Positions 20,244 to 30,542 of a stretch of 64,000 nucleotides of DNA are shown here, in pieces. The position numbers and the translations under genes are program-made. Numbering within the stretch: position 1 is the first letter of the stretch; each line of letters begins with the position of its first letter. The stretch is from Gillisella terrae (GTDB taxonomy: Bacteria > Pseudomonadota > Alphaproteobacteria > Rhizobiales > Rhizobiaceae): NCBI RefSeq assembly GCF_004801395.1, contig NZ_SSOA01000002.1:1-64000 (forward strand). The letters run 5' to 3'. The notes under the pieces are model-generated. The model was not told the origin of the DNA. It searched no databases and saw nothing but the letters and a program-made list of their open reading frames with translations.

Positions 20244-21242
20244 TTGTTACATCCACCTCTTGATCAAGGGTTCACGATAGCGTCGGTTGCAATCCGCAAT
20301 CGCGTGGTGCTTGCTCCTATGTCGGGTGTTACGGATTTGCCGTTTAGGCAGCTGGCTTTTCGCTATGGTGCCGGGCTGGTGGTGACCGAAATGGTTGCCA
20401 GTCGGGAGCTGGTGTTCAATGCTGCCGAGAGCTGGTCTCGCCTGAAGGGGGCAGGATTAACGCCGCATATGGTGCAACTGGCAGGTCGAGAGCCGCGCTG
20501 GATGGCGGAAGCGGCCAAAATTGCCGAGGCCAATGGCGCAAATATTATTGATATCAATATGGGCTGTCCCGCCAAAAAAGTGATTGGCGGCTATGCTGGA
20601 TCGGCATTGATGCGCGAACCAGAGGTGGCGCTCGCGTTGATTGAAGCGACCGTGAAGGCTGTGTCGATACCCGTGACCGTGAAGATGCGTCTGGGATGGG
20701 ATGACACTTCCATCAATGCGCCAGAGCTTTCGCGCCGTGCCGAATCAGCTGGTGTTCAAGCCATCACCATTCATGGCCGCACCCGTATGCAGTTTTATGA
20801 GGGCAGGGCCGATTGGGATGCGATTGCCCGAGTTCGCGACGCAATCTCTATTCCGCTGATTGCCAATGGCGATGTGGAAACCAAAGCCGATGCCGCTGAG
20901 ATTTTGCGACGCTCTGGCGCAAATGCCGTCATGCTTGGTCGCGGATGCCAGGGCAGGCCGTGGCATGCGGGGGTGCTTGCTGGTCACCAAGGGCCGAAAG
21001 CCGCAGAGATCCCTGATGTTGCGGTCGAGCACTATCGCCTGATGATGGAGCATTACGGCGCAGATGTTGGTGTGCGTCATGCGCGCAAACATGTGGCTTG
21101 GTACTTGGACCGGCACGGTGCGGTTTTATCTGCGCAGGAAAAAACGGCAGTGATGACATCGAAAGACCCCGAGTTTGTGGCCCGGAGCCTGCACGAGGCG
21201 TTGGCTAAAGCGGTTTGCGCACCGCAGGAAGAGGCTGCATGA
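20244..21242 (+). CDS. dusB: tRNA-dihydrouridine synthase DusB (NifR3)
   Basis: 332 aa FMN-dependent enzyme that reduces uridines in the tRNA D-loop. Visible: [16 protein letters not shown], the catalytic Cys108 in [26 protein letters not shown] and [16 protein letters not shown]. It uses a TTG start with a weak ribosome binding site. In rhizobia this gene (nifR3) leads the ntrBC operon, as here; its stop overlaps the ntrB start. Confidence 0.95.
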   Translation: MLHPPLDQGFTIASVAIRNRVVLAPMSGVTDLPFRQLAFRYGAGLVVTEMVASRELVFNAAESWSRLKGAGLTPHMVQLAGREPRWMAEAAKIAEANGANIIDINMGCPAKKVIGGYAGSALMREPEVALALIEATVKAVSIPVTVKMRLGWDDTSINAPELSRRAESAGVQAITIHGRTRMQFYEGRADWDAIARVRDAISIPLIANGDVETKADAAEILRRSGANAVMLGRGCQGRPWHAGVLAGHQGPKAAEIPDVAVEHYRLMMEHYGADVGVRHARKHVAWYLDRHGAVLSAQEKTAVMTSKDPEFVARSLHEALAKAVCAPQEEAA

Positions 21243-22381
21243 GCAATGACATGATGAGTGCGGGCAATCCGTTGGCAATGGCAGTGCTCAACGCCATTCA
21301 AAATCCGGTTGTTCTGGTCAATGCGGAAGGTTTGATTGCCTTTGCCAATTGGGAGGCTGAGGCCTTTTTTGGCGCAAGCGCCAGTCATTTGGCGCGTTAT
21401 AAGATCTCCACCTTCATTCCTTTTGGCAGCCCACTTCTGGAATTGATTGAGCAAGTGCGCGAGCGCCGTGCGCCGGTCAATGAATATCGGGTGGATTTAA
21501 GCTCGCCCCGGTTGGGTCAAGACAAGCTGGTTGATCTCTATGTCGCCCCGGTGGTTGGCGAACCGGGCGCGGTTGTGGTGGTATTTCAAGAGCGCTCGAT
21601 GGCCGACAAAATTGACCGCCAGTTGACCCATCGCGCTGCGGCCCGTTCCGTCACGGGCCTTGCATCCATGCTGGCGCATGAGATCAAAAACCCGCTCTCC
21701 GGCATTCGGGGTGCCGCGCAATTGCTGGAAACCTCCGTGCCGGATGAAGATCGCAACCTGACACGGCTGATTTGCGATGAAACCGATCGCATCGTGTCGC
21801 TGGTTGACCGGATGGAGATTTTCTCGGACGAGCGGCCGGTGGATCGCACATCGGTCAATATCCACTCTGTGCTGGACCACGTCAAAGCCATTGCCCAGGC
21901 GGGCTTTGCGCGGAATATCAAAATCACCGAGAGCTACGATCCATCCCTGCCGCCGGTGTTTGCCAACCGGGATCAATTGGTGCAGGTGTTTCTCAATCTG
22001 ATCAAAAATGCCTCGGAAGCCGTCGGAGATAAGCCGGATGGCGAGATCCATCTGACAACGGCCTATCGTCCCGGCATTCGCCTTTCTGTCGCGGGCTCGC
22101 GCGAAAAGATTTCGCTGCCGCTGGAATTTTGTGTGCATGATAATGGCCCCGGCGTGCCAGCGGATTTGCTACCGCATCTTTTTGATCCTTTTATCACCAC
22201 CAAAACAAATGGCTCCGGTCTTGGACTGGCGCTTGTTGCAAAAATCATTGGTGGCCATGGTGGCATTGTTGAATGCGACAGCCAAGCCAACCGGACGACA
22301 TTTCGCGTGCTGATGCCTGTTTCGAGAGAAGCAGCAGAAGATGACGCGCCGTTTGCCAAAGACACGGGAAAAGCCAGATGA
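21239..22381 (+). CDS. ntrB: Nitrogen regulation sensor kinase NtrB
   Basis: 380 aa, no membrane segments. A PAS domain (residues about 8-110) is followed by the histidine kinase core with His147 in [17 protein letters not shown], the N-box NLIKNASEA and G-boxes DNGPGVP and GSGLGLAL. NtrB phosphorylates NtrC when nitrogen is scarce and is controlled by PII proteins. ATG 21239 overlaps the dusB stop (ATGA), and the stop overlaps the ntrC start, so all three are coupled. Confidence 0.96.
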   Translation: MSNDMMSAGNPLAMAVLNAIQNPVVLVNAEGLIAFANWEAEAFFGASASHLARYKISTFIPFGSPLLELIEQVRERRAPVNEYRVDLSSPRLGQDKLVDLYVAPVVGEPGAVVVVFQERSMADKIDRQLTHRAAARSVTGLASMLAHEIKNPLSGIRGAAQLLETSVPDEDRNLTRLICDETDRIVSLVDRMEIFSDERPVDRTSVNIHSVLDHVKAIAQAGFARNIKITESYDPSLPPVFANRDQLVQVFLNLIKNASEAVGDKPDGEIHLTTAYRPGIRLSVAGSREKISLPLEFCVHDNGPGVPADLLPHLFDPFITTKTNGSGLGLALVAKIIGGHGGIVECDSQANRTTFRVLMPVSREAAEDDAPFAKDTGKAR

Positions 22382-23829
22382 CCGCAACCATTCTTGTTGC
22401 CGATGACGATGCCGCCATTCGCACTGTATTGAACCAGGCTCTCAGCCGCGCTGGCTATGATGTGCGTATCACCTCCAATGCCGCAACCCTGTGGCGGTGG
22501 ATTTCGGCAGGCGAGGGGGATCTTGTGGTCACCGACGTGGTGATGCCCGATGAAAACGCATTTGACCTGTTGCCGCGCATCAAAAAGGCAAGGCCAGACC
22601 TGCCCGTCTTGGTCATGAGTGCGCAAAACACCTTCATGACCGCCATTCGTGCCTCTGAAAAAGGGGCTTATGATTATCTGCCCAAGCCGTTTGACCTCAC
22701 CGAGCTGATTGCCATCATTGGCCGTGCGCTGGCCGAGCCCAAAAAGAAACCGGCGCGGCTGGGCGATGATATGCAGGACGGCATGCCGCTGGTGGGGCGC
22801 TCTGCGGCGATGCAGGAAATCTACCGGGTGTTGGCCCGTTTGATGCAAACCGATCTGACGTTGATGATCACCGGCGAATCCGGCACCGGCAAAGAATTGG
22901 TGGCCAAGGCGCTGCATGATTACGGCAAGCGCCGCAACGGCCCATTTGTTGCCATCAACATGGCAGCGATCCCGCGCGATTTGATCGAATCCGAGCTGTT
23001 TGGTCACGAAAAAGGTGCTTTTACTGGCGCGCAGAACCGCTCATCGGGCCGCTTCGAGCAGGCCGAAGGCGGAACGCTGTTTTTGGATGAAATTGGCGAT
23101 ATGCCAATGGATGCACAAACGCGGTTGCTGCGCGTGTTGCAGCAGGGCGAATATACCACGGTGGGCGGGCGCACGCCGATCCGCACGGATGTGCGCATTG
23201 TGGCCGCCACCAATAAGGATTTGAAACAGTCGATCAATCAGGGCCTGTTCCGCGAAGATCTCTATTATCGCCTGAATGTTGTGCCTTTGCGCCTGCCGCC
23301 TCTGCGAGATCGTGCCGAGGATATTCCCGATCTCGTACGCCATTTTGTGCAGCAGGGCGAAAAGGAAGGGTTGGACGCCAAGCGGTTTGAGCAGGAAGCG
23401 CTTGAAGTGATGAAGTCCTACGCTTGGCCGGGCAATGTGCGCGAGGTGGAGAACCTCATTCGCCGGTTGATGGCGCTTTATCCGCAGGATGTCATTACCC
23501 GCGAAATCATTGAGCAGGAATTGCGCTCCGATATCAACGACAGCCCCATTTCCAAATCGGGCACGGTGAGTGGCAATGTGACCATTGCTCAAGCCGTTGA
23601 GGAGAATATGCGCAGCTACTTCGCCTCCTTTGGCGATGCGCTGCCACCACCCGGCCTTTACGACCGTGTTTTGACAGAAATGGAATATCCACTGATTCTC
23701 GCAGCCCTCACGGCTACACGCGGAAATCAAATCAAGGCCGCTGATCTGCTGGGGTTGAATCGCAATACATTGCGCAAAAAAATTCGCGAGTTAGGCGTTT
23801 CTGTGTATCGCAGTTCGCGCAGTGCTTGA
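22378..23829 (+). CDS. ntrC: Nitrogen regulation response regulator NtrC
   Basis: 483 aa. Receiver domain with phosphoacceptor Asp53 ([10 protein letters not shown]), sigma-54-activating AAA+ domain with Walker A GESGTGKE (from residue 166), the sigma-54 contact loop GAFTGA (213-218), Walker [11 protein letters not shown], and a Fis-type helix-turn-helix at the C-terminus ([18 protein letters not shown]). All motifs needed to activate sigma-54 promoters are intact. Confidence 0.97.
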   Translation: MTATILVADDDAAIRTVLNQALSRAGYDVRITSNAATLWRWISAGEGDLVVTDVVMPDENAFDLLPRIKKARPDLPVLVMSAQNTFMTAIRASEKGAYDYLPKPFDLTELIAIIGRALAEPKKKPARLGDDMQDGMPLVGRSAAMQEIYRVLARLMQTDLTLMITGESGTGKELVAKALHDYGKRRNGPFVAINMAAIPRDLIESELFGHEKGAFTGAQNRSSGRFEQAEGGTLFLDEIGDMPMDAQTRLLRVLQQGEYTTVGGRTPIRTDVRIVAATNKDLKQSINQGLFREDLYYRLNVVPLRLPPLRDRAEDIPDLVRHFVQQGEKEGLDAKRFEQEALEVMKSYAWPGNVREVENLIRRLMALYPQDVITREIIEQELRSDINDSPISKSGTVSGNVTIAQAVEENMRSYFASFGDALPPPGLYDRVLTEMEYPLILAALTATRGNQIKAADLLGLNRNTLRKKIRELGVSVYRSSRSA

Positions 23830-24143
23830 CATTGAGGCAGGTAGCGTTGCAATTTCGCCACAATGCGTTGCTCAATAGCAACGCATGAAAGACTCAATTC
23901 GGCTGTGTTGTTTTTGTCACTCGATCTTTCCGGGTTGCAAAAATGGACAGCGATTTGAGGGGTGGCGATAAGGTTGTCGATTTCTTAGAGTTTGTCAGGG
24001 AAAGGTGGAAGCCGGTTTCCCCGAAAAGACAAACGAAAACAAAAGAATTCAGAGTCTGTCAGGTTCAATCTGAACCTGACAGACTCTACCGACCTTATCA
24101 GTCTGGAATCTTTCGCGCTGTGCGAAAACAAGACTGGATAGAG
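23830..24143. other. ntrC-ntrY intergenic region with inserted repeat
   Basis: 314 bases. It holds a half-copy of the palindromic repeat near 23986 (AGAGTTTGTCAGG) and the perfect palindrome at 24051-24087. An open frame runs in from 23943 in phase with ntrY, but that part is composed of repeat sequence and looks unlike a protein N-terminus. Confidence 0.65.
24051..24087. repeat. Palindromic repeat, copy 2 (perfect 17-bp arms)
   Basis: AGAGTCTGTCAGGTTCA and TGAACCTGACAGACTCT flank the centre ATC, a perfect palindrome. The relative at 4883-4918 has several mismatches. In RNA it would form a very stable hairpin about 57 bases before the proposed ntrY start. Confidence 0.85.
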
Positions 24144-26414
24144 ATGCGCCGAGCGGCAACACATTCTGAGCGAGAAGCGACTGCTGTATTGCAGCAGGAG
24201 CGGCGGTCCTCATTCGCATTGCCGGGTTTGTTGCTGGCGGGTGGCGCGCTGGCATGTGCCATTTTTTCGCTGCCTGTTCTTTTGGGGCTGACACCAATTG
24301 CGCCGACGCAGACCGTTCTGATCGGCTCAGCCATTGTTAATTCTCTGTTCGTCGTCTGCCTCATTTATCTGATTGGTCGTGAGGTTCATCGGCTGGTGCA
24401 GGCCCGCCGACGCGGAAGGGCAGCCGCGCGCCTGCATGTGCGCATTGTGGCGCTGTTTTCCATTGTTGCCATCACGCCGGCGATTTTGGTGGCAATTTTC
24501 GCCACAATCACGCTGAATGTGGGGCTGGATCGCTGGTTTTCCATTCGCACGCAATCAATCGTCAGCTCGTCGATGAATGTTGCGCAGGCGTATTTGATGG
24601 AGAACGCCAGCTATTTGCAGGGCCAGACCATTTCTATGGCCAATGACCTTGAGCGCAATCGATCACTATTTTTCCTCGATCGCACCGGCTTTATTGATTT
24701 GATGACCCGCCAAGCCAAGGGGCGCGGTTTGCTTGGTGCATTTCTTGTCCGCAAGGACGGGACTCCCATTGTTGAGGCCAATATTGCCACGAACGGCACT
24801 TTGCCGCCGATACCTGAAGACGCGCTTGCCAAAGCTGCCGCTGGCCAACCCACGTTGATTCCGCCAGGCTCCACCAATCTTGTGGGTGCCATCATGAAGC
24901 TGGAATCCCTGAGTGGTGCCTTTCTTTATACCATCCGTGCCGTTGATCCCAAGGTCATGCAGGCGATGCGTGAGATGGAGGATAACACCGCCGAATACAA
25001 GGCGATGGAGGCGGGGCGGGCGACGTTGCAAATCGCGTTTGCGGTGCTTTATCTCGGTTTTGCGCTGATTGTGCTTCTAGCCGCCATCTGGACCGCGATT
25101 GCCGTTGCCGACCGCATTGTGCGCCCTATTCGTTTGCTGATTGGTGCTGCCGAACACGTGGCGTCTGGCGATATGAATGTGGTGGTGCCGGTGCGTGTGG
25201 CCGATGGCGATGTGGGCAGCCTGTCACGCACCTTCAATAAAATGATCTCGCAGATCAGAACCCAGCGTGATGAAATTCTCGAAGCGAAAGACGAGGTCGA
25301 TGACCGCCGCCGGTTTATCGAAGCGGTGCTATCGGGTGTGACGGCGGCCGTGATTGGCGTTGAGGATGATGGCTCAATCACCATTGTTAATCCATCTGCT
25401 GAGCTGTTTCTGGCGCGCACACAAGACGAATTGATGGGGCAAAAGCTTGATGCCGTAGCGCCCGAAATCAATATCGTGTTTGCCGAGGCGGCCCTTCGCC
25501 ATCGCGGAGACTTCCGCAAGCAGGTTAATTTTATTCGTGGTGGCAAAGAGCGGACACTCTCTGTGCAGGTGACTCGCGAAGAAACTCGCAATGCGGCCGA
25601 ATCCTACGTTATCACCCTTGATGACATTACCGATCTTGTGATTGCCCAGCGCTCAACCGCGTGGGCGGATGTTGCGCGCCGCATTGCCCATGAGATTAAA
25701 AATCCGCTGACCCCCATCCAACTCTCTGCCGAGCGGCTGAAGCGTCGGTTTGGCAAGCAGATTGATGACGCTGATCGACCCGTGTTTGATCAATGCACAG
25801 ACACGATCGTGCGGCAGGTGGAAGATATTGGCCGGATGGTGGATGAGTTCTCGTCCTTCGCCCGTATGCCAAAGCCGACCAAACAAAGCGCCGATCTGCG
25901 CGACATTTTGAAAGATGCAATCTTTTTGCGCGAGATGGGGCACAGCGATTGCAGCTTCACGCGCGAATTGGGCGATGCGCCGTTGCAAGGGTCGTTTGAC
26001 GCGAGAATGCTGGCGCAGGCCTTCGGCAATCTCATCAAAAATGCGGTTGAAGCCATTGAGGCGGTGCCAAGTGATGCGCCACAATTGCCCGGTCACGTCT
26101 GGATCTTGACCCGGACTGACGAAAGCCGCGACAGCTATGTGGTGGACATTATCGACAATGGCAAAGGATTGCCGGTGGAAAACCGTCACCGCATTCTGGA
26201 GCCCTATATGACAATGCGTGACAAAGGCACCGGCCTGGGTTTGGCAATTGTCAAAAAAATCATTGAAGAACATGGTGGTCAGCTTGAATTGCATGATGCA
26301 CCAGCCGAGTTTGACGGAGGCCGTGGTGCGATGATCCGCGTTGTGCTTCCGAGACAGGCTGGCACCGCCTCTGCTGACGCGCATAACGGTGAGGAAGTAG
26401 CCTATGGCCTCTGA
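24144..26414 (+). CDS. ntrY: Membrane sensor histidine kinase NtrY
   Basis: 756 aa from ATG 24144. Several membrane helices lie in the first 300 residues (LPGLLLAGGALACAIFSL, VLIGSAIVNSLFVVCLIYLI, IVALFSIVAITPAILVAIF, then one near 295-320), with a periplasmic sensor loop, HAMP, PAS, and a kinase core with phosphoacceptor His516 in [13 protein letters not shown] and G-box GTGLGLAIVKKI. It pairs with NtrX. The in-frame ATG 23943 would add 67 residues read through a palindromic repeat, so I prefer 24144, although its ribosome binding site is weak. Confidence 0.93.
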   Translation: MRRAATHSEREATAVLQQERRSSFALPGLLLAGGALACAIFSLPVLLGLTPIAPTQTVLIGSAIVNSLFVVCLIYLIGREVHRLVQARRRGRAAARLHVRIVALFSIVAITPAILVAIFATITLNVGLDRWFSIRTQSIVSSSMNVAQAYLMENASYLQGQTISMANDLERNRSLFFLDRTGFIDLMTRQAKGRGLLGAFLVRKDGTPIVEANIATNGTLPPIPEDALAKAAAGQPTLIPPGSTNLVGAIMKLESLSGAFLYTIRAVDPKVMQAMREMEDNTAEYKAMEAGRATLQIAFAVLYLGFALIVLLAAIWTAIAVADRIVRPIRLLIGAAEHVASGDMNVVVPVRVADGDVGSLSRTFNKMISQIRTQRDEILEAKDEVDDRRRFIEAVLSGVTAAVIGVEDDGSITIVNPSAELFLARTQDELMGQKLDAVAPEINIVFAEAALRHRGDFRKQVNFIRGGKERTLSVQVTREETRNAAESYVITLDDITDLVIAQRSTAWADVARRIAHEIKNPLTPIQLSAERLKRRFGKQIDDADRPVFDQCTDTIVRQVEDIGRMVDEFSSFARMPKPTKQSADLRDILKDAIFLREMGHSDCSFTRELGDAPLQGSFDARMLAQAFGNLIKNAVEAIEAVPSDAPQLPGHVWILTRTDESRDSYVVDIIDNGKGLPVENRHRILEPYMTMRDKGTGLGLAIVKKIIEEHGGQLELHDAPAEFDGGRGAMIRVVLPRQAGTASADAHNGEEVAYGL

Positions 26415-27768
26415 CATTCTGGTTGTCGACGACGAGGAAGATATTCGCGAGATTGTCTCTGGCATTCTCAGTGATGAAGGGCATGAGACGCGCACGGCCC
26501 ATGATGCGGACAGCGCGCTTGCGGCCATCTCGGATCGTGCGCCGCGCCTGATTTTTCTCGACATCTGGATGCAGGGCAGCCGGTTGGATGGTCTGGCGCT
26601 GCTGGATGAAATCAAGGCCCGGCATCCCGATCTGCCAGTTGTGATGATTTCCGGCCACGGTAATGTCGAGACAGCGGTCTCTGCCATCAAGCGGGGCGCG
26701 TTTGATTTTATCGAAAAGCCGTTCAAGGCGGATCGGTTGATTTTGATTGCCGAGCGGGCTTTGGAAAACTCCAAACTCAAGCGCGAAGTATCGGACCTGA
26801 AACGCCGCACAGGTGATTCCAGCGAGTTGATTGGCACGTCCGTTGCCGTTTCACAATTGCGCCAGACCATTGAAAAAGTGTCGCCAACCAACAGCCGTAT
26901 CATGATTGTCGGGCCGTCTGGCAGCGGCAAGGAATTGGTGGCGCGCATGATTCATAAGAGGTCGTCGCGGGCTGCAGGGCCGTTTGTGACCTTGAATGCC
27001 GCGGCAATCACACCGGACCGCATGGAAGTTGCCCTGTTTGGCACAGAGGGTGGCCCCGGCCAGGCGCGCCGCATTGGTGCGCTTGAAGAGGCCCATCGCG
27101 GCATTCTCTATCTCGATGAAGTGGGCGAAATGCCGCGCGAGACCCAGAACAAGATTCTGCGGGTTCTGGTGGATCAGCAGTTCGAGCGCGTTGGCGGCTC
27201 GAAGCGGGTCAAGGTGGATGTGCGGATCATCTCTTCTAGTGCCTACAATCTCGAAAGCATGATTTCGGATGGCGAGTTTCGCGAGGACTTGTTTCACCGC
27301 TTGGCTGTTGTGCCAATTCGGGTGCCCGCCTTGTCGGAGCGGCGCGAGGATATTCCGTTTCTGGTGGATATGTTTGTGCGCCATATTGCCGAGCAAGCGG
27401 GCATTCGTCCGCGCAAAATCGGTGACGATGCCATGGCGGTGTTGCAGGCCCATGATTGGCCGGGCAATATTCGCCAGTTGCGCAACAATATCGAACGCCT
27501 GCTGATCCTTGCACAAAGCGATAGCCCGGATACAACAATCACCGCCGAAATGCTGCCAGCGGATCTGGGCGAAATGCTGCCAAAAGTCTCTGGTCGCAGC
27601 GATTACCAGATCATGACGCTTCCTTTGCGGGAGGCGCGGGAGATGTTTGAGCGTGATTATCTGATTGCGCAGATCAATCGTTTTGGCGGCAATATTTCAC
27701 GCACCGCTGAATTTGTGGGCATGGAGCGGTCAGCACTTCATCGTAAACTCAAATCCCTCGGGGTTTGA
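26404..27768 (+). CDS. ntrX: Response regulator NtrX
   Basis: 454 aa. Receiver domain with Asp53 (LIFLDIWMQGS), AAA+ domain with Walker A GPSGSGKE (from residue 170) and Walker B LYLDEVGEMP, and a C-terminal Fis-type helix-turn-helix (NISRTAEFVGMERSALHRKL). The GAFTGA sigma-54 contact loop of NtrC is replaced by sequence around EGGPGQARRIGA, so it probably does not activate sigma-54 directly. It overlaps ntrY by 11 bases with GAGGAAG before the ATG. Confidence 0.96.
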   Translation: MASDILVVDDEEDIREIVSGILSDEGHETRTAHDADSALAAISDRAPRLIFLDIWMQGSRLDGLALLDEIKARHPDLPVVMISGHGNVETAVSAIKRGAFDFIEKPFKADRLILIAERALENSKLKREVSDLKRRTGDSSELIGTSVAVSQLRQTIEKVSPTNSRIMIVGPSGSGKELVARMIHKRSSRAAGPFVTLNAAAITPDRMEVALFGTEGGPGQARRIGALEEAHRGILYLDEVGEMPRETQNKILRVLVDQQFERVGGSKRVKVDVRIISSSAYNLESMISDGEFREDLFHRLAVVPIRVPALSERREDIPFLVDMFVRHIAEQAGIRPRKIGDDAMAVLQAHDWPGNIRQLRNNIERLLILAQSDSPDTTITAEMLPADLGEMLPKVSGRSDYQIMTLPLREAREMFERDYLIAQINRFGGNISRTAEFVGMERSALHRKLKSLGV

Positions 27769-27949
27769 TGGGGTGTTCCGAGCGCAAAGCGATCTGGCAA
27801 TGAATTCAAATGGATTTTTCCAGATTGCGGAATGCTCGCTGATTTGATACCAAACTCTCCCAAGGGGCATGAGGGCAGTTTGTCCAAAAAATCAGATAGA
27901 AAATCTCCAACCGGTATCCCCGACCGGCAAAATAGAAAGAAGCGGCGCC

Positions 27950-28192
27950 ATGGCGGAACGTTCTCAGAATTTGCAGGACCTTTTTCTCAATACGGTTCGC
28001 AAGCAAAAAATTTCATTGACGATTTTTTTGATCAATGGTGTTAAATTGACCGGCGTTGTCACCTCGTTTGACAATTTTTGTGTGCTGCTGCGTCGCGATG
28101 GGCATTCTCAGCTCGTTTACAAGCATGCCATTTCAACCATCATGCCCGGTCAACCGATGCAGATGTTTGAAGGCGAAGAGAGCACAGCTTAA
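27950..28192 (+). CDS. hfq: RNA chaperone Hfq
   Basis: 80 aa. Sm1 and Sm2 motifs are complete ([20 protein letters not shown] and [13 protein letters not shown]), with the Gln near the N-terminus and the KH pair of the RNA-binding faces. It matches rhizobial Hfq in length and in its short acidic tail. It promotes pairing of small RNAs with messages. An open extension upstream is not conserved. The ntrX-hfq gap is 181 bases, enough for a promoter. Confidence 0.97.
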   Translation: MAERSQNLQDLFLNTVRKQKISLTIFLINGVKLTGVVTSFDNFCVLLRRDGHSQLVYKHAISTIMPGQPMQMFEGEESTA

Positions 28193-28245
28193 TCTTCAGC
28201 GCACCCATCGGTTCATTCTCTTTCCCCGGTGATCGCGCCGGGGAA

Positions 28246-29682
28246 TTGGCGTTTCTATTTCAAGACAGGAAAACGGCTATCTCAAATCGGGACACAACAT
28301 CGGATTCTATTATCCCTGAACAGGAAATGCACCGCGATGATATGCGCGCAGTGGTGCTCGTACCTGTGCTCAAGCAGGCACGTTCGGCTGAAAAACCGAC
28401 AGGAGAGAGTATTCCGGCGCCCACCCGCAGCAATGAGAGCCGTTTGGAAGAGGCAATGGGGCTGGCCCGCGCCATTGATCTCACCGTTGTTGAAGGGTTG
28501 ATTGTGTCGATTAATCAGCCGCGCCCGGCAACCTTGATGGGCAGCGGCAAGATTGAAGAAGTAAAGGCATTGCTGGATCATCACGATGCGGGTCTGGTGA
28601 TCATTGATCATCCGCTCACGCCCGTTCAGCAACGCAATCTCGAAAAAGAATGGAATGCCAAGGTCATTGACCGCACGGGCCTCATTCTTGAAATTTTCGG
28701 TCGTCGCGCCTCCACCAAGGAAGGCACGTTGCAGGTTGATCTTGCCCATCTGAACTATCAAAAGGGCCGTCTGGTGCGCAGCTGGACCCACCTGGAGCGT
28801 CAGCGCGGTGGTGCCGGTTTCATGGGTGGTCCCGGCGAAACCCAGATTGAAGCCGACCGGCGCATGCTGCAAGATCGCATTGTGCGGCTGGAGCGTGAGC
28901 TGGAGCAGGTGGTGCGGACCCGTCAGCTTCACCGTGCCAAGCGCCGCAAGGTGCCCCATCCGATTGTGGCGCTGGTTGGTTATACCAATGCCGGAAAATC
29001 CACGCTGTTCAACCGTATCACGGGTGCTGGCGTGTTGGCCGAAGACATGCTGTTCGCCACACTGGACCCGACCCTTCGGCGCATGAAACTGCCGCAAGGT
29101 CGCACGGTTATTCTGTCAGACACGGTTGGTTTTATCTCCGATCTGCCAACTCACTTGGTTGCCGCCTTTCGTGCGACGCTGGAAGAGGTGTTGGAAGCAG
29201 ACCTGATCTTGCATGTGCGCGACATGGCCGATCCGGACAATGGCGCGCAATCGGGCGACGTGCTGCGCATTTTGAGCGATCTCGGCATTGACGAAAAAGC
29301 GCGTGATGAGCGCATCATCGAAGTTTGGAACAAGATCGACCGGCTGGAGCCGGAAGCCCATGACGCCATTTTGCAAAAAGTCGCCGCCCGCAAAAACGTA
29401 ATTCCGGTCTCGGCCCTGAGCGGCGAGGGCGTGGATGCCCTGATGGATGTTATCTCGCAGCGGCTTTCAGGCGTGCTGACAGAAGCAACCGTTATCATCC
29501 CCGCCGATAAACAGGCCGTTGTCTCTTGGGCCTATGAGAATGCGGTTGTTGATGGTCGCGAAGACATGGAAGACGGCTCCGTCAGTCTTGATTTGCGCCT
29601 CACAGATCGCCAGGCCGATGAGCTGGAGCGAAAGCTTGGCGTTTTGCAAGGCCAAGTGAAAGAGGATTGGGAGCGGGATTAA
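28246..29682 (+). CDS. hflX: Ribosome-associated GTPase HflX
   Basis: 478 aa. N-terminal HflX domain (VEGLIVSINQPRPATLMGSGK, IFGRRASTKEGTLQVDLA), the glycine-rich linker GGPGETQIE, then the GTPase domain with G1 GYTNAGKST from residue 245, G3 DTVGFISDLP and G4 NKID. HflX splits or rescues stalled ribosomes. The frame opens at TTG 28246; ATG 28327 or a nearby codon is a possible alternative. It follows hfq as in many proteobacteria. Confidence 0.94.
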   Translation: MAFLFQDRKTAISNRDTTSDSIIPEQEMHRDDMRAVVLVPVLKQARSAEKPTGESIPAPTRSNESRLEEAMGLARAIDLTVVEGLIVSINQPRPATLMGSGKIEEVKALLDHHDAGLVIIDHPLTPVQQRNLEKEWNAKVIDRTGLILEIFGRRASTKEGTLQVDLAHLNYQKGRLVRSWTHLERQRGGAGFMGGPGETQIEADRRMLQDRIVRLERELEQVVRTRQLHRAKRRKVPHPIVALVGYTNAGKSTLFNRITGAGVLAEDMLFATLDPTLRRMKLPQGRTVILSDTVGFISDLPTHLVAAFRATLEEVLEADLILHVRDMADPDNGAQSGDVLRILSDLGIDEKARDERIIEVWNKIDRLEPEAHDAILQKVAARKNVIPVSALSGEGVDALMDVISQRLSGVLTEATVIIPADKQAVVSWAYENAVVDGREDMEDGSVSLDLRLTDRQADELERKLGVLQGQVKEDWERD

Positions 29683-30518
29683 GATCCCGCTATTCCTCGT
29701 TCCAACTTTTTAGCCTCCTGCCAAAGCTCTTCCATGCGGGCGAGGCTGGCATGTTCGAGGCTTTCTCCGTTGGCGCGCAATGTTTTTTCGATATAGCCAA
29801 AACGGCGACGGAATTTGACGTTTGTGCCGCGCAATGCCTGCTCCGGATCAGCTTTGACATGACGGCCGATGTTGACCAGTGCGAAGGTGAGATCGCCCAA
29901 TTCATCCTTGATCTTGTGTTGATCGCCCTCGCGCATGGCTTCGCGCAACTCGGCAATTTCTTCCTCGATCTTGTCGAGGATCGGCTCGGCCTTATCCCAA
30001 TCAAAACCAACTTTTGCGGCCTGTTCTTGCAGTTTCACGGCTTCGGTGAGGGCAGGAAATGTGCGCTGCACAGAGCCAAGCAGGCCGTCTTGAAACACAT
30101 CCGCCATGCCACGCGCTTTACGGCGGGCTGCCCGTTCGCTCTTTTCCTGCTTCTTGATGGTGTCCCACTGCTGCTTCACCGCGTCTGGCGTGTCGGCATC
30201 TGAGCGAGCAAAGACATGCGGATGGCGGCGGATCATTTTTTTGGTAATCGCCTCCACCACGTCCTCAAAGGTAAAAAGCCCGCTTTCCGATGCGATTTGC
30301 GCATGGAAAACCACTTGCAGCAGAAGATCGCCCAGTTCCTCGCACAGATCATCCGGGTCGTTGCGCTCTATGGCATCAGCCACCTCATAGGCTTCTTCCA
30401 GCGTATAGGGTTTGATGGTCTCAAATGTCTGGACAATGTCCCATGGGCAGCCGGTTTCCGGCTGGCGCAGAGCAGCCATGATCTCAAGCAGCCGCGCAAT
30501 GTCCTTTGAAGGTTCCAT
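29679..30518 (-). CDS. mazG: Nucleoside triphosphate pyrophosphohydrolase MazG
   Basis: 279 aa with two MazG modules. The first carries GCPWDIVQTFETIKPYTLEEAYEVADAI, EELGDLLLQVVFHA and the metal-binding EExxE/D patterns; the second carries EIAELREA and DELGDLTFALVNIGR. It cleaves NTPs to NMPs and pyrophosphate, removing damaged nucleotides. Its end overlaps the hflX end by 4 bases, tail to tail. Confidence 0.95.
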   Translation of the reverse strand: MEPSKDIARLLEIMAALRQPETGCPWDIVQTFETIKPYTLEEAYEVADAIERNDPDDLCEELGDLLLQVVFHAQIASESGLFTFEDVVEAITKKMIRRHPHVFARSDADTPDAVKQQWDTIKKQEKSERAARRKARGMADVFQDGLLGSVQRTFPALTEAVKLQEQAAKVGFDWDKAEPILDKIEEEIAELREAMREGDQHKIKDELGDLTFALVNIGRHVKADPEQALRGTNVKFRRRFGYIEKTLRANGESLEHASLARMEELWQEAKKLERGIAGS

Positions 30519-30542
30519 GAGTCCCTATCCTTTTATAGGTTT

